Of a DNA stretch of 64,000 nt, positions 25,201-37,824 are shown piece by piece. The translations under genes and the position numbers were made by a program. Where the stretch lies: the NCBI GenBank assembly GCA_008360955.1, contig LUCM01008953.1:238979-302978 (forward strand), read 5' to 3'. Numbering within the stretch: the stretch's first letter is position 1; each line of letters opens with the position of its first letter. This DNA comes from Fasciolopsis buskii. Taxonomy: Eukaryota; Platyhelminthes; Trematoda; Plagiorchiida; Fasciolidae. The notes under the pieces were generated by a model. That model had not been told where the DNA came from. It worked only from the letters and a program-made list of their open reading frames with translations, and did no database searches.

Positions 25201-28200
25201 GGTCCAACTGTCCTGTGTGACAAATTGAACTGTAGTCCTTGGCTGTAAGAACCTTGCTGTCTACTTTAATTCTGGTCATGCTGCATTTATTTGATGGTAA
25301 AGTGGCTTTGGTCTGTTGCGAGAAGTTCTTGGTGCGGTCACTGTTGCTACTGACTGGTTCGTGGAACGCATTCGATTGCCCTCCCAATCCATTGAAGTTG
25401 GATGCTGCGAGTTGAAAACACAAACCACTGGCGCTCGTGAACCATCTGGGCAAAGATAACCTGAGTGTCCTTTCGTCTGAGTACCATAGTCATTGTCAAT
25501 TCTGCAGAACTTTTCTGAATGCATTTCGCCCCAAGACTACTATATCAAGCTTATCTTCAATCCGAAGAAAGAATACGGCGCACAATAGGCCGGCATCCAA
25601 CCTATGGTCACATTAACCGCACCAGTCAGCCAACTCAAAATATCTGTTCATCCACTAGCTAACCAGTTACTATGCCGGTATACGGTCCAACTAGTTTTGG
25701 CCGCTCGAGCTAGCTCATTGAACATCTACCACATTTATTGCATAATACTGTGATTGGTGCCACAGGATTGATCACTTAGAATGATCAGTAAGAACATTTC
25801 GTGATTTTGCGGTGCTCTAGTCCTCAGGATCGCAACTGACAGAACTCCTCACCAAAGCGCTGTGACCAATGTGCCACTTCTGAGGAGAAGTGCGGATGAA
25901 CAGATGTTTAGAAATTGGGTCAGGCTGACCACTCGTGTTAAGACCCTGGTAGGTTGAGCAATGAGGAATTTTGAGGGTCCTTGTAATCTGCCACTGCCAA
26001 CACAAAACAATACACGAACTCCAATCAAACGCAAGCTTGAGAGAAGAATCAGAATGAGTGTCAGTCGGCACAGTTCAAACACGAAGCCGAATGACGTCTG
26101 ATTTATGGTGCATGTTGAGGCCAAGCGCTTTGACTGGTCTGGTTGGGGTTGATTTGTTTTCTCGATCAAGCGATACTGGATGTCAGCCAGAAAAGAGGAA
26201 TTAAAGGCATTGATCCGCTTAATCAGATTTGTCGGGGATGAAAAATAAAACACATACGCACTTGGCAAACCAGATACAAGAAGCAGATAGGTTTAGATAC
26301 TTGAATATATGCATCAAACTTGGTGATCTTACGTTGGATAAGGTGTCTCAACGCATTCATGAGATTCCATTAGCACTCACTAATTCAAAGCATCTGTAGA
26401 GTTGGCGTGATAGGCACTCACCGATCAAAGGTGGAGTATACACAACATCAGTGAGGTCCGTACTGCTGTGTGGCTCAGAAACGTGGTTGCTGAGGCCATA
26501 GAATGTGCTAATGTTTTGGTGCTTAGACACCAATGTCTTCATGGTATTGGTGGAATATGATGAGCGACTTTTCTAAGGAACTCAAATGTTTGGCATAAGG
26601 CACTGAACTCTAGAGCCCGAACTATGAAAGAGACAATGAAACTGAACATAGTAAGTTAGTTAGTGTATGTTTTGTGTAGGTCTACAAAATGACCGCCTTG
26701 TTGTACGTTGTTGTCCGAGGCAAGCAATAGTTGGAAGACAGGTCGATGGGGTCAGTGCACAAAGGTGTAAAAATCCTAACCAGTTGGACTGGCTCGTATC
26801 GGTCCAGGTAGACTGCCGTGTTGGGGTCCGTTGAATCCTCTCTCCAAACGGTGTTTGGAGACAGTGGGTGATATGACTCAATGTTGCAGTTAGTGGATTT
26901 GTTGTATTCGAAAATGTTCTTATACACGGTTTTTCATTTGCTGCTTTTTTCACCGCATTTGCTCTATTCGTCGTTCTTTTACAGTTCCTTAATTCACTGC
27001 TGTTTAGTCCACCTTTACAAACACATTCAGTCTTTCCAAGGTGATTTTCACTCTACGAAGGCCAACTGTTTGCAAATAAGAAAACGCTTCCCCTAGTATC
27101 TTTGAGCTGCTGAAAACGGTAATAATAACAAGAACCGTTCCAAGTTGAGAATGAGGGGGACTTGATTACGAATGTTTGACAACGAACTTAAACGGAAACC
27201 GAATGTTGTGTATAAGCAATCCATAATGGGAACGGGAATCCGTAGAAAGTGCGACCACACACCAGAAGCCTGTAAAACATGGATTAGATTTCTGCTACCG
27301 ACATTATTGTCAGTAGTCAAACGTTGGAGGACATGATCGACAGGCTATTCGAGCATCTACGTACACACTGCACGTGAGGCATCGAGCAGCTCAGAGCATA
27401 TCAACAGTTGCACCAGCACAAACGGTCGCTTTACATTCCGTGCTATCTTTCTGCTTCACAACACCCCAAGCAACGTGGGCCTATAAGGATGCCTATTTCA
27501 CTGATCAGCCAGAGAAACAAATGCGAGACAGCCGAGAAACAAGGCAGTCTATGATCATCAGTCTGAATAAGTGGTCAGACTATTGATCTCAGCCAAACCT
27601 TCCTACGAGGCAGGATAACCAATTATTTTGTCTTACTCAACACACATTCATGCGTCGTATGGAATTCATATACTTCGGTTTTTGCAGCATTTGCCTCCCC
27701 TCAGCTGTCATGCATTTGATTATTACCTGAAACTACGGGCACTAGATAATCGGTGGATGATAATGCCTGCAGCCAATTTGGATGCCATACTTACCAAACT
27801 AATTCCCTTGTGATTTGTACAAGAGGACATGTCGTTTTTCCGGTAAATCGACATAATCGCCTATTCACACCAGTTCTTAGGGCTTCGTCCCCTCGCCAAG
27901 ATTAATCCCCGGAGTTTTGTTGTCTCCGATGTTACCACTTCGTGACCGTCTCTGAAGAAAGACGTAGACAATTCACCAGGTTCGATTACCTTATATTTTT
28001 TAAGAAAACCTATCTTCCTGATTACATCCATTTCTGGTGAGGGACTGCATTGGTTAACTTTCATGCATGGTCCTCAATGGCGGTGAGCTAGCTGTACTGC
28101 GCCCTTCACTCTTCTGCCCAGCGCTCTGGCCGACACTCTTGACAGTCAGTTAGTCGTTAGATGTCATGATCACCTCGCTTAGACTTGTCTTCTGAGGACC

Positions 28201-31200
28201 ATTATTCGTAAAGAGTTGGCAGAATTTGCCACTGGTGGCGATAGCCGTAGCCTTTACCATTTCCTCATTTTCCGGTGGCTACCACTGGTCACGTTCGTTT
28301 CTCAGGCTTCCGGTCAGTTGACGTCTGACGAATTTAAGCGTTCCAGTGAATGAGTCATCCGGAGGGCTGGATCTGCGCGTTTTATGCGCATTTTGTGTTC
28401 TTGCTATGATAGTGTTATGGGATTCGGTGAATATGATTGATAATCATTTGTGCTGGACCCCTGGTTTTTCTGCTTTTCAACCTCACACTAAAAGGAAACA
28501 GAAGCAAGCAATGATTGAAATATGATCTGAATCCACAGGTGCGGAATGGAATAATCAACATTCATCCATCGACCCACGCCAACGGCCACCGGTTAGAAAA
28601 TGATCAACCCATGTTCAATACTCTGAAGTAGGAGGAAGTTCCAAACTGAACGAATATCACTATTTATGGGGAAGTTTGTTTTCGCCAAATACAGTCTGTG
28701 GTTAAAATGGTCATCGTCGTCGGTGCGATCGTCGAAGACAGAAAATCGGCCTCCGTCGTGCGGTTCCGTCTCTACTAAACAGAAAAGTTGGGCGCTAAAA
28801 TCACCAGTAACGACCACAAAATCCAAATGATCGCAAACTTCGCAGTAATCGGGATAAGTCATAGTAGAACGTGTCTTCGGCCTCAGGAGAGCCGTTACCA
28901 GCAGGAAAATAAGCAGACATAATGAATGGGCAACGCGACTTCAGTCGACTGCTGCTGACACGTATATCCTAACTGCGTGTAAACGTGCATTGACTGTGAT
29001 CCTATGCATTACCCGAATCAGAAGAATGAAGGTTCACCACAGCAGGGGCCCTCGAGGCTTTATGTCGGGCGATACTTCGCCGCTGTCCAAATGGATGCCA
29101 ATTTTCTTTGTTGAGTGGCCCTTACGGAGGCTGCTTTTAACCCATAGTAACCTGTCCTCAGCTCTTTCTTCAAGTTGTTAGTCGTTGAGTGTTTGGTTTC
29201 TTTGAACTACTGCGCATTTGATCTACCACATTAAAATGATCACGGTATCATTTCATGATGTCCCAGTCGTTTTCACTCTCCTTTTTTGCAATATCTCACC
29301 GATGGCTGTGTGCGTGGGTGTGCTAGAGCAGTTTCCCATCTCCAAGATTTTAATGTTATTCCACAGCGGATTCCACTGACTTTAGGCATTGACAAAGCTG
29401 CACATAGTAAGAAGAAATTCCGATCGTTTTACTCGCAAACATACTTATGGTCTGAGTATTAGTTCCAAACTCATCTCATAAGAGCTGAAAGAAGTGAATA
29501 AATGTGCCTTGGACAATCCAAGGGAGAGTGCTATCCGTAAGACTATTTTCTTCCAACTCTATGTTGTATGTTTCCATATTTTGACAGCAAAAGACAGTTT
29601 CGTTGCAATGAAATGACAGTCGACAAGAAATTTAATCGAAATTATTGGCCACTCGATTGAGACATGGTAAATTAAAATAGACAACCGCCTTGGTAAAGGG
29701 CAACGATCTGTTACTTCGCAGATGAGTAGCAGGCCAACATACTGGCGGCTTTCGACGGGTAGAGGATTATGATTTTCAAAGAATTTATTATGCAGTATCA
29801 ACACCTCCATGGTACGCTGATGGTAAGTTGGGTGTTGATATTGTAGAATGAATCCTTCGAAAATTGTATTAAATCCTGCGATGCCGCAAATTATCAAGTA
29901 GTAAAGCTCTGCGTGGTTGTTTGTAATGTCCTTGCATCCTACAGAGAAGCCGTCCATTACTTAAAGGTCGATCATCTGGTAAGAACGAGTCTATGGCCTG
30001 CAAAATCTAGTGAGGGATTAGGTTTCTGTTATGCGAGGTCGATGTTTGGTAACTCACTGAGAGTTTACTCGGTTGGTTTAATAGATAAGGCTTTTAACTC
30101 ACAACAGTTCGTCCCGGGCTTGTGTCCTAGTTCAGACGTAACAGATCTGTACGAATGAACAGTTTCAACAAGGATGAAAAACCGCTGTCGACGTGGCCGA
30201 AAAATAACTAAGGAGCCAAAAATTCGGATGCTTTATTAAATTTCTGAGTCTAGCAGGAATGTCATTGTCTGATCAACCTCTATCAAAGTGGGAGCAATGT
30301 GCGAGTGTTCTTGAACTACACCGTAAAACACTTCACCCTTCACATCGGGTATGAAATCATGCGTCGATCTCCAATTGGGGGACTAAAAATTAAAAATATC
30401 CCATCTACTGGAGGTACTTAAGAGGGTAACCTGTCGGGTTATCACTTCGTTTGTGCCGATAGGGATAAGTGGAGGGCAATGCATACACACTTAGTTCTAT
30501 CGTATTGTCCTTTTGTAACCACCGACGTTTACAAATTGGAGCGGCAAGAAAACCGCAAAATAAAACAAGATCAATGAGGTTGGATGAATGAGTCAACTCG
30601 TTTGATGCCCATCCGATCTTCTCGGCTTTAAAACAACGTTGCATCACCCTATATGGCTCCAAGATATCGAAACCCAAAATCATGGTTAAACACGGGTACT
30701 TCAAGAAGACCACGTCAACTGGATTCATCTGCCACTATCGACTAGGACGGCGAATATGCAACTAATCATCGTTCATATTTCATTTTTCTAGACCGGTACT
30801 CCATCGCTGCATACCTAAAAACCCAGGAATAATGAAAGAAAAAATGAGCGCAGCAATGTAACTATTCACTCACTTGATGGCCCAATGATTCCAGGCCTGA
30901 CTTGATATGCATAACTGCTCGTTCTGCCGCCGGGACTGCTTTAAACGAACCATCGTAGGTGAAATACCCAATCCGAAGTGGTCGATTCGGTGGCTAGGAT
31001 AAAAAAGCAACCATAACAGTTATCTCAGATAGGATATTTACACTCAACTGGTGATGAATTTCCCGTTACATTTCCCTTTCGGCAAAACACAAATATAAGC
31101 GGGTAAACAGGTGTTGATACAAATCATGATAAGGCTCCGTAACACCCGAATTCAATGCAAATTTTGGTAGATCGTGCGTGCTGATGAAATTTCAGCAACC

Positions 31201-34200
31201 AACCACTGTGACCTGGTATCCCCTACTTGTACATACATATGTATACGTGAATTATTTGTCTGGTTCAATCTGAATTCATCGGAGCTATCAATCTATCCGA
31301 CTGTCGTTCGTTTCGATAGACTTCTCGTGGGAAGTGTTAGTGAATTCAGGTGATCGCTGCCCATGCTCTGTTGCTGCTACAAATTGTATAGTTTGCTCAC
31401 CGGCTACTGAATCCACTGCTCCTATCAAACATTGTGCATACAAACGGATTTGCCTTGAGCACAACGAAGGCGCATTTTCGAAATGCTTATAGCTTTTTGG
31501 AGAATCACTATAGCTTAGTAAATGACAGGGTACACTCCTCTGTGCAAGAGACTGCCACGGCTGCAGATGGAGGTGGTGCGTGCTAATCGAGTAACTGGTG
31601 CAAACCAATCAAGAGCAGCTGCCCAACGAATGAATGCTAAGATGAATGTGCGATAAAAATCTAGTTTCATTCACAAATAGGCATATGATTACTAGATTCC
31701 AACCAGATAGTAAGATTCCTCAGGTTTGGAGCTGCCGTCTAAGCTGTCATTTAACACAATCAGATTGGAGGCCAGAGGAAGATTGAAAATGACGAACTCC
31801 AGGAGGTGTCACCAGACGACCGAAATGGACCCGGAATTCTAGTTTGATCGGAACGTCGACCTTACTTAAGAATGGACGAACGGGATTATCAAACGTAACC
31901 AGTTTTGCCGCGTATTAAACTCTTACCTTACTTGTTCGGCTTTTCGTTGCTAAATGAGGATTAATCACAAATGAGTTTCATGCGATTCAGCTGCTGAAGT
32001 CATGCACAGGAAATCATGTGCACTCTTATGTTTTGATACATATTCACTGATCAGTGTAAATGTTCACATGGCTGCACACTTGTTGAGAAGCGCGAAGTGA
32101 GTGGGTCTAGGAGTGTCAGACGTTTGTGCCCATTCTTTCGAACATACCGTTCCAAACACACGCACAGAGGCAGATCTGTACCATTCGGTCTGAAATCTAT
32201 TAGTGCATAACCTAGTCACTTTTTTATATCAAACGTTACATTTTGGCTTGTTCGCCGCATTGTTACTACCCATGCGTTCTGTGGGAGCTTTCAAGCGTTT
32301 CCTGTCTAGACTTCGGATGCTATCGATGATCTCCTGTGCAAGTGGACCAACTAATCCGACAAATAGCCTTGAAAGACCAAAACAACTAGAACTTAATAAT
32401 TTCATGACTTGACTTTCCACATTGCAAATTTTGATTGCATGCCAGATGACCTTCACTTCCGTGGGCTCAGATGGACGGGTAAATGGGTGTGTGGTCAGAA
32501 AGTAAATAAAACAGAGAACTGTTTTAACTTTCATGGTTTCTGCTGGTAAAATAGTAGGTTGCATCATGCGAAACTACAATTCGATATGGCTACAAACGTT
32601 ACGAAATGACGGCATGGAATGCCTGGATCACAGTTTATTCCGAGGAGCATTTTTCTGGCAGAAAGTGCACCTCGTCAATCCTACTACTACTCGATTGGTC
32701 CGCCGCGTCAGGTAGCTTGAAATGGCCAAATTCCCTTTGTTTTGAAACCCAGACCGACTATGTCCGTTGGTTGGAAGACACATTGTGTACCACATTTCGT
32801 TTGATTGTCTGCATTCTTGTCGTCCAATCGCGGCTCGATTTCAGGTTATGACCGACAGCGAATGAGATGGTACGGTTTCATTCTGACTGTGCCATCGGAA
32901 AGGCGCTCAAGATATAGTTCACGTGTATATGTGCGGACTCCCAGTGAACCATACACCGTCGACGCGTTAGAAACCAGTCTCGCGCTTCTTCTAGGTCAAC
33001 AACATTTGGTGTACAAATGTTTCATTCCTCTCAAAATTTTTAAACCTTAATGCGTTTCAATTAAGTTATGATTTAGAATACTTTAGGAATGCGCATTTTA
33101 TCGTCACCAAATACCCAAAAATATGCACTGCTCCAAACGGAAACATGGAAAGGAATGAAGAATTACTTGACTGAAACAAAAGAAAAGGCTAATTCAGCAA
33201 TGCTATGAATTTATCGTTATCCTATCAGATATTGTTGGTCGGTTTATTCAAACTGGAAGAACTGCTGCAGAAAACAAATGTAGCTAGCCAATCAGTAGGA
33301 AACTAAAGAAGATTTGAACCGTTTGGTTTGATGCTAATTTCATCAATGACCATCAGGTAATGAAATAATGATCTTATGATCTACCTCAGCGAAAAAGAAG
33401 CTAGCCAAACTCTGAGGAGTCGTCATTCCACAACCAAAACCGGAAATCCAAATGATACTACGTACTTTATGTTAACGATCAGACTGTTGCCGAAATTCAC
33501 CAAACTCGGGATAATTTTCGAATCCCCTAAGATCACACATTTTAGTCATGCTCGAGGTGAACCGGATGACTGCCACAAAGAGACTTTCAGATACGAAGCA
33601 GATTTTTCACAGTTAACACGGCTAATTAAATTAGAAAGTGGTCTGGATGTTCATACGAATGAAAACGATAGGGAGTCATCAAGCAAACAATGGAACCAAT
33701 ACGCAAGAACGGGGAAACTCTAGCTTCTTCCCGTCCGCTTTGCATACGAGCGGCAAGTTATAATTGCCAGGTTTTTGTCACCATAACATTACTGCTCCAT
33801 CGTTTGCTATCCCTTTTCACACGGACTGTCAGATTGTGGACTACTCTGCGGTACATAAGGAGTGTATCGAAAGGTTAGTGCTCCACTTGTTCGTTTTTTG
33901 TAGTGAATGATATAATGTTCATAACTGCAATTATTTGACAATAAAACTTGTCTTGAGAAAGATTAACCATGGTAGTCGAAACTTTGATGAATCACATCTG
34001 CCAACAACGCTGTTATTAACATTATATCATTCACAATACTCTGCGCTCCATTGCCAATCTTCCCCCATTTAATGAGACCAATAATCTGACTCTTACAGAT
34101 ACGTTTTTCCTACACCTGTAGTATGTCTAATACCTGTGGAGACCACCTGTCACACTATAGTTAACTATCCCAATAAAAGCGTGATATTTGGGATAGGACT

Positions 34201-37200
34201 GACTTCGGTGTGACAAAACCAATGAGTTATTTCCTATTTCTCTTTTTTGTACTTTTGTAACGGTAGAAGCAGAGACCCGAGTTGCCTGATATCGGACGTT
34301 CTTGTAGATCTAAAACCTTTTTCGATGCCGTAAGGAGGGATTCCTGTCAATGACCAGCTACACATGCATCTCATGTACCTTCTGCTGAGCCCGAGGGATA
34401 TGTTGTTTCACAGGCTGTTGGTTACCCAGACAACTACTAAGTCTAGTGTGGTCAGTTGGGCTGTGTCAGTGTACCTCCGGCATGCCCATAACTAAAATAG
34501 CGGGTTTTTAAGTTAGTCGTATCAATTGCTTGTCACCATAGCAACGAAAAATGGGCCTGCATGCCTGGACAAACACGACAACCTTTGGAAAAACTTCTAA
34601 CAACGACTGATTCAGAATGAGAAAGGAGAGATATCAATTTAGAGAAGTGGTTACCTAGTCTAAAACAGACGTAAGTCAGTAATGTAATGAATACGAGAAT
34701 AGCGACAACTCCTTGTGCGAAAACCAACGAAGTAGCTTCACAAGTCTCACTGCTGCCAGTAGCCATTATAATCGGGAAATTATCTGGTACTTTCGCAGGA
34801 ATCAGGCAGGCTGCTAACCCGGTTAGGAGCAGGATAACTGCAGATGATCTCCGCGATAAATCTCAGGATACAAACACCTTCTGCAGACCCAGGTCGACAT
34901 TCGACCCAGTCGACTGGGTTGTTCTGCTCTGCTGACTCGTGCTAAATAATGCATCAAAGCACTTCTCTTCGATTCCTGCATGAAAACAGCTGAAGACAAG
35001 TTCTGGCTTGTGGCGACCTTTCCAACGAGGTTACCATGTGCAGTGGGGTTCGCCAGTGTTGGTGTGTCTCTGTTCCTTGCAGATTTGTGGCTAAAATGAT
35101 TGTGGAAATAATCTTGTCCTCACGTGAAAATTGTGGCTTTATTATTTACCCAGACACTAAGTTGTCTTAGATGATGATGGTGCTTCTGAATGGAGATCCA
35201 GACAAGTAGCAAATCATTTTGGATCACCCTACCGACAGTGTAGCTAAGTTTGGGATGCACATTCCTTGAGTACAAGTTAATGCATATATATATACATACA
35301 TATATAAATAAAGAAATATATATCAGTGTACGCCTTCTCAACTCTAAAAATATGCAACCTGAGCTGCAAATATTTTCACTCATCAATAAAACATCTGGAC
35401 GCAATGCGCTCAATTGTGTGAGAAAATGGAAAAACTATTCCAAGCCTTCGACTGCTGTCCGTGAGCAACTGTTATTCCTACATCACTGCCTCAAGAAAAA
35501 CACTTTTCCAAAAAGTATCAAGTGTAACCCGCCCGTGAACTCGGAACGTGCCCGTAGGATTGCACATTCGTACTGCAAACCGATGCATCGTGAGCTAATC
35601 AACAACGCGCATCGCAGGAAAGCCGTATACGAAAGCCATCAAAATCGATTCGAACGGCATGCCTCAAACATATTAGATTCCAGTTGGATTAGAAGAATAA
35701 AAGCGGTCATTGAAATCACATCGAACACAAACCGCTCAAAGGTGAGGGNCAGACTCACCAAGAAATACGCCGCGCTCAATCAAACGAAACCTCAATATGC
35801 CGAACCAATCTACAATTACTCGGGCCACCAGCTACTACCAAGAGGAAAGTCCGTGCTACTGAAAGGATTAACATTCAATCACGCCAACGCCCAATATCCC
35901 ACGTTCATTACCTCCATTGAATCGGCAATACGGAAGCACGCACTAAAGGAAGAGACGCGCCAAGACACGGGCAAAAATCTATCAACAACTCGCGCACCCT
36001 AGGCGAAAATGTCACCTACCTGATAACGAAATCAAAGCTGTAAAAGCACTCCACAAAAATCGAGAAATAGTCATACTCCCCGCAGACAAAGGTAATGCAA
36101 TAGCAGTGCTCGACAATGCTGAATACCGAGCGAAGATGAAAATATTACTGGATGATAACGAGATCTACCTACCAGTGAAAGGAAATCCAGCCAAGGAACT
36201 TCGAGCCAAAATCAACAAAAAACTGAACTCTTTGAGAAAAAGCAAGAAAATCAGCGATGAACAGCACAACCAAATAAAGTCTGCAGAGGGACCCGTCCCC
36301 AGGATATATGGACTTCCTAAAGTCCATAAACCGGGGGTACCGCTTAGACCAATTGTCGCAACAACAACAGCACCAAACTATCAGCTAGCGAAGTACCTTT
36401 TCCGTCTCCTACGCCCATGCCTACCACAGGACCAAAACGACACGAAGAGTTCTGCCACATTCCTGGAACAAATCAAAGACCTCAAGTTAGAAACAAACGA
36501 AGCCATGGTCTCATTCGACGTCACATCACTGTTCACAGCATGCGCCAGCTTATGGAGAAGGACTCCAACTTATCAGATAGAACAGCAATGTCGAAGAACG
36601 ATATGATGCATTTGATAGAATTGTGCATGGAAACATACCTACAGTTCAATGGGACGGTATATAAACAAATAAGAGGAACGCCCATGGGGTCACCACTATC
36701 AGGCTTGTTAGCAGACGCAACCATGAAACAATTCGAGACAAAGGCATTGGAAACAAACCGCCCACGCTTATGGATCCGATATGTTGATGATACATTTGTT
36801 GTGTTAGAAACAGCAGAAATGGACCCAATTTCATCAACACCTAAACGCGATAGTGCCCAGCACCAAATTCACCAAGGAGGAGGAAAAAGACTCGGCTCTA
36901 CCGTTTCTCGACGTACTTATTATGAGGCAACCAAACGGGAGCATAGAGACAACCGTCTACAGAAAACCGACGACGACGGACCGCTTACGCAATTTCAAAA
37001 GCAACCATCCAACCTGCCACCTAAAGAGCTGTGTGCGTACCCTGTTCCATCGAGCCGACACACACTGCAGTACACAGCACCTACGGGAACAAGAGCAGTC
37101 TAGGTTGTTCAGGTTATTTGCGGTCAATGGATATCCAAAGTCTTTCATCAACGCTTGTATTCGCAGAAGGCAGAGGGCAAACACAAAGAGGACCAGATCG

Positions 37201-37790
37201 ATCGTGGTACTTCCATACATACGGGGAGTATCCGAAGCGGCCGAACGCATCCTACGTCCACTAGATATCACAAACCGACAGGCATCCTGAGATCTCTATT
37301 CAACGGAAAAGATCGCGTCGATCAGCACGACCAGTCAGGGGTAGTTTATGCCATTCCGTGCCTCGGATATGACAAGCAGTATGCCGGTGAGACAAGCAAA
37401 CAGTTACGCACACGCTTGCACGAACATAGCTTAGCCCTACGACGCGCTGACCCACACTCGCAGATATGGAACCACTGTGCACAAACAGGCCATGAGGTCA
37501 ACATCAACAACGCAAAGGTAGTCAGCCGGGCAAACAGAAAGGGGGAGCGACTGATTCATGAAGCCCACTACTCGAATAATTCGTTCAATCGGCATGTCGA
37601 GATTGACAAACATTACGTCATCTTAACAAGACCCGGATGCAGAATAGAGACAAACAGACGGACAGTGCACAAAACCGAACGGAACTAGCGATCCCATTCA
37701 ATCACTCATTCACTTTTGACAACGAGTCCTAGTTTGTATCGAAACGTCACGATAAACGTATTAACTCAGTGTACGCCTTCTCAACTCGAA

Positions 37791-37824
<34 letters not shown>

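Larger units (their letters stand above)
35324..37787 (+). mobile_element. Penelope-like element 1, nearly complete, GIY-YIG type
   Basis: The ~2.46-kb element is bounded by identical 21-bp direct repeats (35,324-35,344 and 37,767-37,787). The first frame (to the stop at 36,001) holds the basic N-terminal domain. After a frame change at ~36,002 come the PLE hallmark [14 protein letters not shown], then [20 protein letters not shown] and [12 protein letters not shown] (motif A). A second shift leads to [20 protein letters not shown] and [11 protein letters not shown] (YVDD 36,780-36,791). After another shift come [13 protein letters not shown] and the C-terminal GIY-YIG endonuclease, SGVVYAIPC ... 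[17 protein letters not shown] (from 37,338) to the stop at 37,688. At least three frameshifts make it inactive. The base at 35,749 is N. It sits in the FAAH intron between exons d and e, antisense to the gene. Confidence 0.92.

Noticed and set aside
25849..26268. 139-codon minus ORF
   Set aside because: No domain or conserved motif; composition and surroundings suggest decayed repeat.
29559..29957. 132-codon minus ORF with hydrophobic stretches
   Set aside because: No family signature and no splice support; probably a chance frame.
32229..32567. Minus ORF resembling the FAAH membrane-cap region (…[18 protein letters not shown]…)
   Set aside because: It lies before exon e in transcription order, where exons d and e already join in phase with no missing residues.
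33376..33723. 115-codon + ORF, hydrophilic
   Set aside because: No family similarity visible; antisense inside a FAAH intron.
35283..35308. Short AT-rich repeats as a CRISPR or tandem array
   Set aside because: It is a simple AT/ACAT microsatellite with no spacers.
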